Of a stretch of 64,000 nucleotides of DNA, positions 7,657-17,731 are shown one piece after another. The notes under the pieces were generated by a model. It made no database searches, was not told where the DNA came from, and saw only the letters and a program-made list of their open reading frames with translations. The position numbers and the translations under genes were made by a program. This DNA is from Pseudomonas sp. FP198. GTDB lineage: Bacteria > Pseudomonadota > Gammaproteobacteria > Pseudomonadales > Pseudomonadaceae. Position 1 is the stretch's first letter. Each line of letters starts with the position of its first letter. The stretch lies in contig NZ_CP117452.1 in the NCBI RefSeq assembly GCF_030687895.1, forward strand, positions 3,861,501-3,925,500, given 5' to 3'.

Positions 7657-7662
7657 CAGCGC

Positions 7663-7956
7663 ATGAACTATCTCATCCAGCAAACGCAGACATTCTCTGC
7701 TTGGCATTCATCGATCCGTGACCTGCGAGCAAAAATCGCCATCGCCCGCCGCATTGATCGTGCCGCAGCAGGCAACTTGGGCGATGTGAAAGCGGTCGGT
7801 GATGGGATTTCAGAGTTGCGCGTGGACGTAGGCGCTGGGTACAGGGTCTATTTCACCATGCGCGGTGGAGTGGTCATCGTGCTACTGGCAGGTGGTGACA
7901 AATCTTCACAAAATGCTGATATTCGGCGAGCGAAAAAATTGGCAAAGGAGATTTGA
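7663..7956 (+). CDS. higB: RelE/HigB-family toxin
   Basis: A 97-residue protein from the ATG at 7663 (MNYLIQQTQTFSAWH). Family features are the FSAWHSSIRDLRAKIAIARRIDRAAAGNLGD start, the ELRVDVGAGYRVYF core and the KKLAKEI end, as in Gp49/HigB-type mRNA interferases of the RelE/ParE superfamily. These toxins cleave mRNA at the ribosome and are neutralised by the antitoxin encoded downstream. The stop lies 2 bp before the antitoxin ATG, as in a coupled operon with the toxin first. Confidence 0.85.
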   Translation: MNYLIQQTQTFSAWHSSIRDLRAKIAIARRIDRAAAGNLGDVKAVGDGISELRVDVGAGYRVYFTMRGGVVIVLLAGGDKSSQNADIRRAKKLAKEI

Positions 7957-7958
7957 AC

Positions 7959-8267
7959 ATGAGCCAAAACCTGACGACATTTGATATGGCTGCGCTGCTC
8001 GATAGCGATGAAGCAATCAGCGAATACCTTTCTCAGGTGTTGGCTGACGGTGACAGCGAGGAGTTTCTTCGAGCGATAGGTTACGTAGCCAAGGCCCGCG
8101 GCATGGCCCAGATCGCCAAAGACTCCGGCTTGGGGCGAGAAAGCTTATACAAGGCGTTCGCACCTGGATCAAAACCGAGATTTGATACCGTGCTCAAGGT
8201 CATTCATGCGCTAGGCATTGATCTTCATGCGCAGCCTGGGCATGGAGCCGTACATTCGCCTACATAA
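7959..8267 (+). CDS. higA: HigA-type antitoxin with helix-turn-helix
   Basis: A 102-residue protein from the ATG at 7959, with AAAGGAG at 7944-7950 inside the end of the toxin gene. The centre matches the addiction-module antidote family (COG3636): AISEYLSQVLADGD, then FLRAIGYVAKARGMAQIAKDSGLGRESLYKAF with a Cro/C1-type helix-turn-helix, and the KPRFDTVLKVIHALGIDL end. It should bind both the toxin and the palindrome at 7638-7653. The last residues are cut short of the downstream repeat. Confidence 0.85.
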   Translation: MSQNLTTFDMAALLDSDEAISEYLSQVLADGDSEEFLRAIGYVAKARGMAQIAKDSGLGRESLYKAFAPGSKPRFDTVLKVIHALGIDLHAQPGHGAVHSPT

Positions 8268-8278
8268 GTATGCGGCGA

Positions 8279-8380
8279 AAAAGGGGACGGATTTATTTTC
8301 TAACCGGTTGCCAGTTCCGAGTGAGTCCATTCTATGAGAACTCTCAGAGCGCCGGAGCAAAAAACAAATCTGTCCCTTTT
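8279..8380. repeat. Small element with terminal inverted repeats, copy B
   Basis: About 102 bp. The left end AAAAGGGGACGGATTTATTT and the right end (complement AAAAAGGGACAGATTTGTTT) are inverted repeats, and the interior matches copy A at 6196-6299 in direct orientation. It starts 12 bp after the antitoxin stop codon. Confidence 0.7.
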
Positions 8381-8392
8381 TCTTATCTTTTA

Positions 8393-8608
8393 CTAAACAA
8401 GGACGAACTGCTTCATCGCCGCCATCATGGCAATGACCAAAATGGCTAGCCCTATCGCCGACGTCCATTGGGCTGAAGGGCTTTCTGAAAACCAAGAGCC
8501 TTTGGCGGGGTACTTCCCTAAGGTGAGGGCCTTCATTAAAGGCCAGCCGATAGGGAAGCAAATCGCTTGGAAAACGTAGTCAACCAGCACACCCAATAGT
8601 TCACTCAA
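8393..8608 (-). CDS. Small membrane protein
   Basis: A 71-residue frame starting at TTG (8606-8608). Two hydrophobic stretches (residues 6-25 and 50-66, AIGLAILVIAMMAAM) suggest a membrane hairpin. The start codon is weak and no clear ribosome binding site is seen, so coding status is uncertain. The downstream copy B element ends just past its stop. Confidence 0.4.
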   Translation of the reverse strand: MSELLGVLVDYVFQAICFPIGWPLMKALTLGKYPAKGSWFSESPSAQWTSAIGLAILVIAMMAAMKQFVLV

Positions 8609-8636
8609 AGGCCAGATCCCGCTTAATTCCCAGTCA

Positions 8637-9281
8637 TCAAATTTTGCAAGCCACCTGCGGAGACGCAGCAGGCGTCAGCGTTTGTGGGATCACCATTGAA
8701 GTGCCTGGCAAAGGTGTCACTTCGAGAACCGCCAACACGCAAATAAGCGCCTGCTCGCCATCTTTGCCTGGTCTGCTATCCACCCCTACCACAGCTTCGT
8801 AGTCTTTCCCTGGTTCCAGCTTGTAAACAAGCGCCTGGCCAGCGCAGGATCTGTAGGAGCTGCCATTGCCCGCGATGGTCGCGCCCCAGGTCGCAATTTG
8901 GAATGGCAGATCCGTCCTGACGCGATACTCGGTTACGACTTCTTTATATGCCCCTTCCCCCATCCGAATCGCAGGGATGTACTGGGTAAGACTGGGCCAG
9001 ATTCTTTTCGGCATGCCAAGGTCTGACGATTTCAGGGGATACTGCGGATAGTTGATATTCGCCGTCCCGTCACGCCCGAAACGTCCGGCTTCAGCCATCT
9101 TGTGCCGGGTAGCAGGAGCACAACTGCCAACGATGCTATCGCCGTACACATCGGAGTTGGTGATAACGCGAACACGCGCAATTGCCTCTGATTGAGCAGG
9201 CTCTTCGTATGGAACTGAGGGAATTCCAGAACAACCCGCAAGTACTACACCAAAAAGCGTTATGAGAGTGACAACCCGCAT
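8637..9281 (-). CDS. Lipoprotein of unknown function
   Basis: The ATG at 9281 was chosen because AAGGAA lies 7 bp upstream; one codon pair earlier (9287) there is no room for a binding site. The 214-residue product has a lipobox (LAGC, Cys17) after a hydrophobic signal, so it is exported and lipidated. The mature part is Pro- and Ser-rich with paired Cys residues (SCAP, YRSCAG, ICVL, ACKI), suggesting disulphides in the periplasm. I recognise no family. It is the last gene before the tRNA-Val terminator. Confidence 0.6.
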   Translation of the reverse strand: MRVVTLITLFGVVLAGCSGIPSVPYEEPAQSEAIARVRVITNSDVYGDSIVGSCAPATRHKMAEAGRFGRDGTANINYPQYPLKSSDLGMPKRIWPSLTQYIPAIRMGEGAYKEVVTEYRVRTDLPFQIATWGATIAGNGSSYRSCAGQALVYKLEPGKDYEAVVGVDSRPGKDGEQALICVLAVLEVTPLPGTSMVIPQTLTPAASPQVACKI

Positions 9282-9354
9282 GACCATTTCCTTATGTATT
9301 CGAAGTTCGTCCATTGGAAAATGGAACAACCCAGCCGTACGAGCTTCAGCCAAC

Positions 9355-9387
9355 AAAAAAGGGCCCACCTTTCGGTGAGCCCTTCTA
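9355..9387 (-). terminator. Terminator of the tRNA-Val gene
   Basis: On the minus strand GGGCTCACC-GAAA-GGTGGGCCC is followed by a run of T. It lies 27 bp past the CCA end of tRNA-Val. Confidence 0.85.
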
Positions 9388-9413
9388 GACCGCCCAGCAG
9401 AGCGGATTTTGTT

Positions 9414-9490
9414 TGGTAGGCGCGATTGGACTCGAACCAACGACCCCCACCATGTCAAGGTGGTGCTCTAACCAACTGAGCTACGTGCCT
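9414..9490 (-). tRNA. tRNA-Val (anticodon GAC)
   Basis: A 77-nt tRNA on the minus strand with encoded CCA (TGG at 9414-9416). The anticodon loop TTGACAT has a CCACC/GGTGG stem, and GGTTCGAGTCC forms the T arm. Its 3' end faces the accessory region at 1-9400. Confidence 0.95.
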
Positions 9491-9503
9491 GCTGTGAGGC
9501 GGC

Positions 9504-9531
9504 ATTCTACGGAATTCCAAAAGGGTGTCAA
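9504..9531 (-). promoter_or_regulatory. tRNA-Val promoter
   Basis: TTGACA (complement at 9526-9531) and TAGAAT (9504-9509) are 16 bp apart, and a GC-rich discriminator (GCCGCC) follows. This is a sigma-70 promoter of the stable-RNA type. Confidence 0.8.
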
Positions 9532-9673
9532 CACCTTTTTTTCACCTAACCCTATGAATATGCAAAATATTTAATTGCGCCAACGCGACGAAGATTTTGC
9601 GCTGGCTGGCGGCGGATTTTTATCTCGGGTAGGATCGGCGCATTCGTAAAAAATATAAAACAGAGGTTCCAGA

Positions 9674-10957
9674 ATGGCGAACACATCCTACCCAGCGTCC
9701 TATTACGCCGCATCGGCGAATCCGGCGCCGTCGCGCCCTGCCCTGCAGGATGACGTTGAAACCGATGTCTGCGTCATCGGCGCGGGCTATACGGGGTTGT
9801 CTGCTGCATTGTTTCTGCTGGAGCACGGCTTCAAGGTCACGGTTGTCGAGGCGGCCAGGGTCGGCTTTGGCGCCTCGGGTCGTAACGGCGGGCAGATCGT
9901 CAACAGCTATAGCCGCGACATTGATGTGATCGAACGCAGTGTCGGCCCTCGGCAGGCACAGTTGCTGGGCAACATGGCGTTCGAGGGCGGCCGGATCATT
10001 CGTGAGCGGGTGGCGAAGTATCAGATTCAGTGTGATTTGAAGGACGGCGGTGTGTTCGCCGCTCTCACCGCCAAGCAGATGGGCCATCTGGAGTCGCAGA
10101 AGCGTTTATGGGAGCGTTTCGGGCATACCCAGCTGGAACTGCTGGATCAGCGGCGTATCCGCGAGGTGGTGGCTTGCGACGAGTATGTCGGCGGGATGCT
10201 GGACATGAGCGGCGGGCATATTCATCCGCTCAACCTGGCCCTGGGCGAAGCGGCGGCGGTCGAGTCGCTGGGCGGGGTGATTCATGAACAATCGCCGGCG
10301 GTGCGCATCGAGCGCGGCGCCAGTCCGGTTGTGCATACCCCGCAGGGCAAGGTCAGGGCCAAGTTCATTATCGTGGCGGGTAATGCTTACCTGGGCAACC
10401 TGGTGCCTGAGCTGGCGGCCAAGTCCATGCCTTGCGGTACGCAGGTGATTGCCACCGAGCCGTTGGGCGATGAGTTGGCTCAACGTCTGCTGCCCCAGGA
10501 TTATTGCGTCGAAGACTGCAACTACTTGCTCGATTACTACCGGCTGACAGGCGATAAGCGTCTGATCTTCGGTGGCGGCGTGGTGTATGGCGCGCGGGAT
10601 CCAGCGAATATCGAAGCGATCATCCGGCCGAAGATGCTCAAGGCGTTTCCGCAACTCAAGGATGTGAAGATCGATTACGCCTGGACCGGAAATTTCCTGC
10701 TGACACTGTCGCGTCTTCCGCAGGTCGGACGGCTGGGGGATAACATTTATTATTCCCAGGGCTGCAGTGGCCATGGCGTGACGTATACGCATCTGGCGGG
10801 CAAGGTCCTGGCCGAGGCACTGCGAGGTCAGGCGGAGCGTTTTGATGCGTTTGCGGACCTGCCTCACTACCCGTTCCCGGGCGGGCAGTTGTTGCGTACG
10901 CCGTTTGCGGCGATGGGGGCCTGGTATTACGGGTTGCGGGATCGGCTGGGGTTCTGA
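9674..10957 (+). CDS. puuB: FAD-dependent gamma-glutamylputrescine oxidase-like protein
   Basis: A 427-residue protein of the DAO-type oxidoreductases. The dinucleotide-binding GAGYTG motif is at residues 36-41, followed by FGASGRNGGQ (around 64-73), both typical of PuuB/PauB and related OrdL proteins. These oxidise gamma-glutamylputrescine with oxygen, giving gamma-glutamyl-aminobutyraldehyde and hydrogen peroxide during polyamine breakdown. The C-terminal part carries the FAD-binding GCSGHGVTYT loop. No other polyamine gene is adjacent, so the exact amine is uncertain and the symbol is by family. Confidence 0.75.
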   Translation: MANTSYPASYYAASANPAPSRPALQDDVETDVCVIGAGYTGLSAALFLLEHGFKVTVVEAARVGFGASGRNGGQIVNSYSRDIDVIERSVGPRQAQLLGNMAFEGGRIIRERVAKYQIQCDLKDGGVFAALTAKQMGHLESQKRLWERFGHTQLELLDQRRIREVVACDEYVGGMLDMSGGHIHPLNLALGEAAAVESLGGVIHEQSPAVRIERGASPVVHTPQGKVRAKFIIVAGNAYLGNLVPELAAKSMPCGTQVIATEPLGDELAQRLLPQDYCVEDCNYLLDYYRLTGDKRLIFGGGVVYGARDPANIEAIIRPKMLKAFPQLKDVKIDYAWTGNFLLTLSRLPQVGRLGDNIYYSQGCSGHGVTYTHLAGKVLAEALRGQAERFDAFADLPHYPFPGGQLLRTPFAAMGAWYYGLRDRLGF

Positions 10958-10980
10958 GGCGAGTTCGACATTTCACCGAA

Positions 10981-11024
10981 GGGCTGCTTTGCAGCCCAGC
11001 GGGAGCAAGCTCCCTCGCCACAGG
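10981..11024. repeat. REP element
   Basis: GGGCTGCTTTGCAGCCC is followed by GGGAGCAAGCTCCCTCGCCAC, the second REP family of this genome, just after the oxidase gene. Confidence 0.8.
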
Positions 11025-11053
11025 GGCTTGTTCCGATCTTCAAATCCCAGAAA

Positions 11054-11083
11054 CAAAAAACCCCGGTCTTTCGACCAGGGTCT
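11054..11083 (-). terminator. Terminator of the tRNA-Val/tRNA-Asp operon
   Basis: On the minus strand ACCCTGGTC-GAAA-GACCGGGGT is followed by TTTTTTG, about 75 bp downstream of tRNA-Asp. Confidence 0.8.
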
Positions 11084-11156
11084 TTGCTATCGATTGGAAG
11101 AAGCTTTTCAGCTTTCTTCCTAGCTTCAAGGCGTTCAGTGGGCCTCGAAGCAGATA

Positions 11157-11233
11157 TGGCGCAGCGGACGGGACTCGAACCCGCGACCCCCGGCGTGACA
11201 GGCCGGTATTCTAACCGACTGAACTACCGCTGC
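11157..11233 (-). tRNA. tRNA-Asp (anticodon GTC)
   Basis: A 77-nt tRNA with encoded CCA. The acceptor pair is GCAGCGG/CCGCTGC, the anticodon loop CTGTCAC, and the discriminator base G. It is second in an operon after tRNA-Val(TAC). Confidence 0.95.
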
Positions 11234-11291
11234 GCGTCGGTGGAGGCTTTTGACAGCTTCCATCTTGCTTTCGCAAGACTCTCAAGAAACA

Positions 11292-11367
11292 TGGTGGGTG
11301 ATGACGGGATCGAACCGCCGACATTCTGCTTGTAAGGCAGACGCTCTCCCGGCTGAGCTAATCACCC
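11292..11367 (-). tRNA. tRNA-Val (anticodon TAC)
   Basis: A 76-nt tRNA with encoded CCA, GGGTGAT/ATCACCC acceptor stem and CTTACAA anticodon loop. It is first in the operon with tRNA-Asp. Confidence 0.95.
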
Positions 11368-11388
11368 TTTGCTGCGTTGAGGCCGCGA

Positions 11389-11417
11389 AATTTACGCAGG
11401 TACCGATGCTAAGTCAA
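11389..11417 (-). promoter_or_regulatory. Promoter of the tRNA-Val/tRNA-Asp operon
   Basis: TTGACT (11412-11417) and TAAATT (11389-11394) on the minus strand are 17 bp apart, followed by a GC-rich discriminator (TCGCGGCC). Confidence 0.75.
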
Positions 11418-11535
11418 TAGCAGGATTGAGTTTTTTTCAAAAACAGCTTCGAGCGGCAAGCCTCAAGCTGCAAGTCAGAACCACCAGCAGCACCCAATCG
11501 CTTGCAGCTTGTCGCTCGCCACTTGCAGCTGCCGT

Positions 11536-12309
11536 TTATTCGTAGATCATTTTCTTGGTCATGCCACCGTCCACGACAAACTCCTGCCCGGTAACAAAAC
11601 CGGCGTTGCGCGACAACAGCCACGCCACCATCGCCGCCACGTCCTCCACCGTGCCTACCCTGCCCGCCGGATGCTGGGCATGATCGGCGTCGGTCAACGG
11701 CTGCGCACGACGTTGCGAGGGGTCTCGCGCATCGATCCAGCCGGGGCTGACGGCATTGACCCGGATCTCCGGCCCAAGGCTGATCGCCAGGGCATGGGTC
11801 AGCGCCAACAGGCCACCCTTGCTCGCCGCATAAGCCTCGGTGTCGGGCTCCGATTGCGCGGCGCGGGTCGAGGCCAGGTTGACGATGGCGCCGTTATGGG
11901 CTCGCAGGTAAGGCGCGCAGTGCTTGGCCAGCAGCATCGGCCCGCCCAGGTTCACCGCCAGGACCCGATTCCAGTGAGCCAGGTCGAGGCTTTCCAGGGT
12001 GATGTTGTGCGGGTCGGCAATGGCCGCGTTGCATACCAGCGCGTCGAGCCGGCCGAACTGCCCGAGCACTTCGGCGATGCCGGTGGCGACCTGCCCTTCA
12101 TCCGCCACGTCCATGCCGATGAACCAGGCATTGTCGCCCAAGGCCTTCGCCACCCTGGAGCCGCGCTGGCGGTCCAGGTCGGTCAAGACGACCTGCCAAC
12201 CTTCGCAGATCAGCCAGGCGGCAATGCCCAGGCCGATCCCCCGTGCCGCGCCCGTTACCAGGGCAACCCGGCCATGAGTACCGCTCGGCGGCGTTGCCAG
12301 CTCGATCAC
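11536..12309 (-). CDS. Short-chain dehydrogenase/reductase (SDR)
   Basis: A 257-residue classical [11 protein letters not shown] at residues 19-26 binds NAD(P), NAAIAD supplies the second signature, and YAASKGG (near residue 160) carries the catalytic Tyr-x3-Lys after the Ser in VNLAST. It ends with a typical [12 protein letters not shown] segment. The GTG start overlaps the metZ stop (GTGA), so it is translated with metZ as the last gene of that transcript. Substrate unknown. Confidence 0.85.
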   Translation of the reverse strand: MIELATPPSGTHGRVALVTGAARGIGLGIAAWLICEGWQVVLTDLDRQRGSRVAKALGDNAWFIGMDVADEGQVATGIAEVLGQFGRLDALVCNAAIADPHNITLESLDLAHWNRVLAVNLGGPMLLAKHCAPYLRAHNGAIVNLASTRAAQSEPDTEAYAASKGGLLALTHALAISLGPEIRVNAVSPGWIDARDPSQRRAQPLTDADHAQHPAGRVGTVEDVAAMVAWLLSRNAGFVTGQEFVVDGGMTKKMIYE

Positions 12310-13517
12310 AAGGCCGCCAACCCGCGGGCCAGGTCGGCTTGCAGGTCCGCTACGTCTTCCAGGCCGACCGCGACGCGGATCAGGCTGTCACGGATGCCCG
12401 CCGCTTCACGCTCTTGCGGCGAGAGACGCCCGTGAGAGGTGGTGCTTGGGTGCGTGATGGTGGTCTTGCTGTCACCCAGGTTGGCGGTGATGGAAATCAA
12501 CCGGGTGGCATCGATGAAACGCCAGGCGCCCTCCTTGCCGCCCTTGACCTCGAAGCTCACCACCGCGCCAAAACCACGCTGCTGACGTGCCGCCAGGTCA
12601 TGTTGCGGATGACTCTTGAGGCCGGCGTAATGGACTTTCTCGACGCCGTCCTGCTGTTCCAGCCACTCGGCCAGGACCTGGGCGTTGGCGCAATGCGCTT
12701 TCATCCGCAGGCCGAGGGTCTCCAGGCCCTTGAGGAAGATCCAGGCGTTGAACGGGCTGAGGGTCGGTCCTGCGGTGCGCAAGAAGCCCACCACTTCTTT
12801 CATCTGCTCGCCACGACCGGCGACCACGCCGCCCATGCAACGACCCTGGCCGTCGATGAACTTGGTGGCTGAGTGCACCACCACGTCCGCGCCCAGCTTG
12901 AGCGGCTGCTGCAGCGCCGGCGTGCAGAAGCAGTTGTCGACCACCAGCATGGCGCCTTTGGCATGGGCGATTTCCGCCAACGCGGCGATATCCACCAACT
13001 CGGCGAGCGGGTTGGACGGCGATTCGACGAACAACAGTTTGGTGTTGGCCTTGATCGCCGCATCCCAACCCGACAAATCCGCCAGCGGCACGTAGTCGAC
13101 TTCGACACCGAAGCGCTTGAAGTACTTTTCAAACAGGCTGATGGTCGAGCCGAAGACGCTGCGCGACACCAGTACATGATCACCGGCGCTGCACAGGCTC
13201 ATGACCACGGCCATGATCGCGGCCATGCCGGTGGCGGTGGCAACCGCTTGCTCGGCGCCTTCCAGGGCGGCAATGCGCTCCTCGAAAGCCCGCACGGTGG
13301 GATTGGTATAACGCGAATAGACGTTGCCCGGCACTTCACCGGCAAATCGCGCCGCGGCATCGGCAGCGGTGCGGAAGACGTAGCTGGAGGTGAAGAACAT
13401 CGGATCGCCATGTTCGGCTTCCGGTGTACGGTGCTGGCCCGCGCGAACCGCCAGGGTATCGAACGCTACGCCCTCAAGGTCGCTGTCCAGCCGACCGGCA
13501 TCCCAATCCTGACTCAT
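12306..13517 (-). CDS. metZ: O-succinylhomoserine sulfhydrylase
   Basis: From the ATG at 13517 (AGAAGGAG upstream) this encodes 403 residues, the usual MetZ length. It is a Cys/Met metabolism PLP enzyme: [16 protein letters not shown] near the start, [14 protein letters not shown], and the PLP lysine in [11 protein letters not shown] (around residue 205). It makes homocysteine directly from O-succinylhomoserine and sulfide in methionine synthesis. Following purF is the standard order in Pseudomonas. Confidence 0.93.
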   Translation of the reverse strand: MSQDWDAGRLDSDLEGVAFDTLAVRAGQHRTPEAEHGDPMFFTSSYVFRTAADAAARFAGEVPGNVYSRYTNPTVRAFEERIAALEGAEQAVATATGMAAIMAVVMSLCSAGDHVLVSRSVFGSTISLFEKYFKRFGVEVDYVPLADLSGWDAAIKANTKLLFVESPSNPLAELVDIAALAEIAHAKGAMLVVDNCFCTPALQQPLKLGADVVVHSATKFIDGQGRCMGGVVAGRGEQMKEVVGFLRTAGPTLSPFNAWIFLKGLETLGLRMKAHCANAQVLAEWLEQQDGVEKVHYAGLKSHPQHDLAARQQRGFGAVVSFEVKGGKEGAWRFIDATRLISITANLGDSKTTITHPSTTSHGRLSPQEREAAGIRDSLIRVAVGLEDVADLQADLARGLAAL

Positions 13518-13545
13518 GCTGCCACTCCTTCTATCGCTTGAACGC

Positions 13546-13571
13546 AAACCGGCCCCTCGGGGCCGGTTCGT
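13546..13571 (-). terminator. Hairpin between purF and metZ
   Basis: ACCGGCCCC-GAG-GGGCCGGT forms a very stable stem with only TTTGCG after it. It could be a partial terminator or an mRNA-stabilising hairpin that sets the ratio of purF to metZ. Confidence 0.5.
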
Positions 13572-13574
13572 TAC

Positions 13575-15080
<1,506 letters not shown>

Positions 15081-15121
15081 GCGACGCAACCCCTACTTAA
15101 TGGATCTGAACTGAACAACAC

Positions 15122-15682
15122 TCACTGCGGCGTTTTGGCCATCGGCAAGAGCTGTTCCTTGAACGGTATTTCAGCGGGTACGCTGATACCGCTGGCAAGC
15201 CACTGACTGCTCCAACCCAGGATCAGGTTCTTGGACCAGTCTGCGACCAATAGAAATTGTGGCACGAGCCGGGACTCCTGCCACCACGTATCCTGCTGTA
15301 CCGGCCCCAGGCTCAACAGCCCGACGGCCACGACCACCAGCAACGCGCCACGCGCCGCGCCGAAGGCCATGCCCAGGAACCGGTCCGTCCCGGAAAGCCC
15401 GGTGACGCGAATCAGTTCGCCGATCAGATAATTGATCATTGCGCCAACCAGCAAGGTGGCGATAAACAAGATGGCACAGCCCGCGATGACGCGGGCCGAC
15501 GGTGTTTCGATGTATCCGGCGAGGTACTGGGACAGCGAGCCACCAAACATCCAGGCCACGACTCCCGCAATGATCCAGGTCAGCAGCGAGAGCGCTTCCT
15601 TGACGAAGCCGCGACTCAGACTGATCAATGCAGAGATGGCGACGATTGCAACGATCGCCCAGTCAACCCAGGTAAATGGCAC
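15122..15682 (-). CDS. cvpA: CvpA family membrane protein
   Basis: A 186-residue inner-membrane protein with four hydrophobic segments (residues 6-24, 29-48, 65-85 and 103-123). The opening VDWAIVAIVAISALISLSRGFVKE and the RGALLVVV segment are typical of CvpA, named for colicin V production in E. coli. Its place between the SPOR gene and purF is conserved. It probably has a general envelope role rather than bacteriocin export. Confidence 0.9.
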   Translation of the reverse strand: MPFTWVDWAIVAIVAISALISLSRGFVKEALSLLTWIIAGVVAWMFGGSLSQYLAGYIETPSARVIAGCAILFIATLLVGAMINYLIGELIRVTGLSGTDRFLGMAFGAARGALLVVVAVGLLSLGPVQQDTWWQESRLVPQFLLVADWSKNLILGWSSQWLASGISVPAEIPFKEQLLPMAKTPQ

Positions 15683-15771
15683 GGTGCAGCCTACAGACGG
15701 ATAAGGCGGCGCATTTTAGCAGAGCGCAGGGCTGTCGGTAAGCTGCGTGATTCAAATCAGCCAAATGGCGT

Positions 15772-16440
15772 TCAACCACGCTCAGGCTGGAAGCGCACCA
15801 CGAAACCCTTGAGGTTTTGCTGGCGATTGAGCAAGTCGCGCAGGCGGTCAGCCTCGGCACGCTCGATCAGCGGACCGACAAACACCCGATTCTTGCCATC
15901 GGCGGAACGGATATAGGCGTTGTAACCCTGGCTGCGCAGGTTCTTCTGCAGTTTTTCCGCGCTTTCGCGACTGGTCAGGCTGGCCAGTTGCACCGACCAA
16001 CTGACCGACAGGCCATTGGCATCGACGCGGCTTTGCGTGGTGTCCGGTTTCGGTGCCGCCGTGATCGGCTGGGTCGGGGCTGGCTTGACTGCTGGCGCAG
16101 CTGGAACAGGCGTTGGCGCGGCAGCCGGTTTGCTCGGCGTGGCCGGAGCCGGTGCCGTCGGCGCGGGCGCGATGGGCGCAGACGGCGCGGCGGGCTCCTC
16201 GGCCAATTCCTCGTCACTCGGAACCGGCTCCTGAGGCAACGCTTGCGGCTCGGGCACCGCCACCGGCTCGACCTGCACCGGCGGCACGGCGGGCGCCTGG
16301 GGCGCGGCGGGCGCATCGACCGTGACCTGGCGCTGCTCGTCCTGACGGGAAAACAGCATCGGCAGGAAGATCACCGCCAGGGCCACCAACACCAGGGCCC
16401 CGACCATGCGCTGCTTGTACGCCTTATCCAGCAATGCCAT
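15772..16440 (-). CDS. SPOR-domain protein (DedD-like)
   Basis: A 222-residue protein with one membrane helix near the N-terminus (residues 10-29, MVGALVLVALAVIFLPMLF). A long Pro/Ala/Glu-rich linker follows, then a C-terminal SPOR domain (from about 145, SVQLASLTSRESAEKLQKNL, with NRVFVGPL). SPOR domains bind denuded glycan strands at the septum, so it probably acts in division as DedD does. Its start overlaps the folC stop by 17 bp. Confidence 0.85.
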   Translation of the reverse strand: MALLDKAYKQRMVGALVLVALAVIFLPMLFSRQDEQRQVTVDAPAAPQAPAVPPVQVEPVAVPEPQALPQEPVPSDEELAEEPAAPSAPIAPAPTAPAPATPSKPAAAPTPVPAAPAVKPAPTQPITAAPKPDTTQSRVDANGLSVSWSVQLASLTSRESAEKLQKNLRSQGYNAYIRSADGKNRVFVGPLIERAEADRLRDLLNRQQNLKGFVVRFQPERG

Positions 16441-17731
16441 CTGCAGCTTCCTCCGAGGAGCGCCGGGCCAACCATTGGAGGGCCTCGGCTACGCAAAAAA
16501 ATGATCCAAACAACAGAATCTCGTCGTCGGCCGTCGCCAGGGCGCACTGCCCTTCCAGCGCGTCAGCCACACTGGCGTAAGCATCAACCGAAGCGCCACG
16601 ACCCTGCAAGGCTGCCTGCAACTCGCTGGCCGGACGGGAACGCGGCGAATCCAGCGGAGCGACGGCCCAGTGCTGGACAGTACCATCCAAGGCATCGACC
16701 ACGCCATCGAGGTCCTTGTCGGACAGCAGCCCGAACACCGCCAGGCGCTTGCCCGCCACCGGCCGCCGCGCCAGGCGCTCCGCCAGGTACTGGGCGGCAT
16801 GAGGGTTGTGGCCGACATCGAGCAGCAGGTTGAGACGCTTGCCCTGCCAATCGAACGAACGACGATCAAGACGACCGACGACGCGAGTCGCCTGCAACGC
16901 CTGGACAATCCGTCCCGCGTCCCACGGCAGATCCGCGAGCAAATAGGCCTGAAGCGCCAGCGCAGCGTTTTCCATCGGCAGGTCCAGGAGCGGCAGGTCG
17001 TGCAGCTCCACCGGATTGCCCTTGGCGTCACTGCCGCGCCATTGCCAGTGCTGCTCGGTCATGGCCAGGTCGAAATCCCGCCCACGCAGAAAAAATCGGC
17101 AATCAAGCTCGCGAACCTTGTCGAGCAAGGGCTGCGGGGGATCAAGGTCGCCACACAGCGCAGGCGCGCCCGGGCGGAAGATACCGGCCTTCTCGTAAGC
17201 CACGGATTCGCGGGTATCGCCCAGGTAATCGGCATGGTCCACGCCGATACTGGTGACCAGCGCGATGTCCGCATCCACCAGGTTGACCGCATCCAGCCGT
17301 CCGCCCAGGCCGACTTCCAGCACGACCGCATCCAGGCCGGCACGGGCGAACAGCCAGAACGCTGCCAGCGTGCCCATTTCGAAATACGTCAGGGAAGTCT
17401 CGCCCCGCCCGGCTTCCACCGCCGCGAAGGCTTCGCACAGTTCGGCATCGGAGGCTTCGACGCCATTGACCTGCACCCGCTCGTTGTAGCGCAGCAGGTG
17501 CGGCGAACTGTAGACACCGACACTCAGGCCCTGGCCCCGTAACAGCGAAGCCAGGAAGGCGCAGGTCGAACCCTTGCCGTTGGTGCCGGTAACCGTGATG
17601 ACCCGGGGCGCCGGCCTGGCCAGTCCCATGCGGGACGCTACCGCTTGCGAGCGCTCCAACCCCATGTCGATGGCGGATGGATGCAATTGCTCAAGGTAGG
17701 CAAGCCAGTCGCCCAGGGTACGTTGGGTCAT
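16424..17731 (-). CDS. folC: Bifunctional dihydrofolate/folylpolyglutamate synthase
   Basis: A 435-residue Mur-ligase-family enzyme with the ATP loop TGTNGKGST around residue 50, [15 protein letters not shown] next to it, and the C-terminal DVGHNPHA segment. It joins glutamate to dihydropteroate and to folates, an ATP-dependent step. It overlaps accD by 4 bp (ATGA) and the SPOR gene by 17 bp, so the three genes are one operon. Confidence 0.93.
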   Translation of the reverse strand: MTQRTLGDWLAYLEQLHPSAIDMGLERSQAVASRMGLARPAPRVITVTGTNGKGSTCAFLASLLRGQGLSVGVYSSPHLLRYNERVQVNGVEASDAELCEAFAAVEAGRGETSLTYFEMGTLAAFWLFARAGLDAVVLEVGLGGRLDAVNLVDADIALVTSIGVDHADYLGDTRESVAYEKAGIFRPGAPALCGDLDPPQPLLDKVRELDCRFFLRGRDFDLAMTEQHWQWRGSDAKGNPVELHDLPLLDLPMENAALALQAYLLADLPWDAGRIVQALQATRVVGRLDRRSFDWQGKRLNLLLDVGHNPHAAQYLAERLARRPVAGKRLAVFGLLSDKDLDGVVDALDGTVQHWAVAPLDSPRSRPASELQAALQGRGASVDAYASVADALEGQCALATADDEILLFGSFFCVAEALQWLARRSSEEAADGIAG

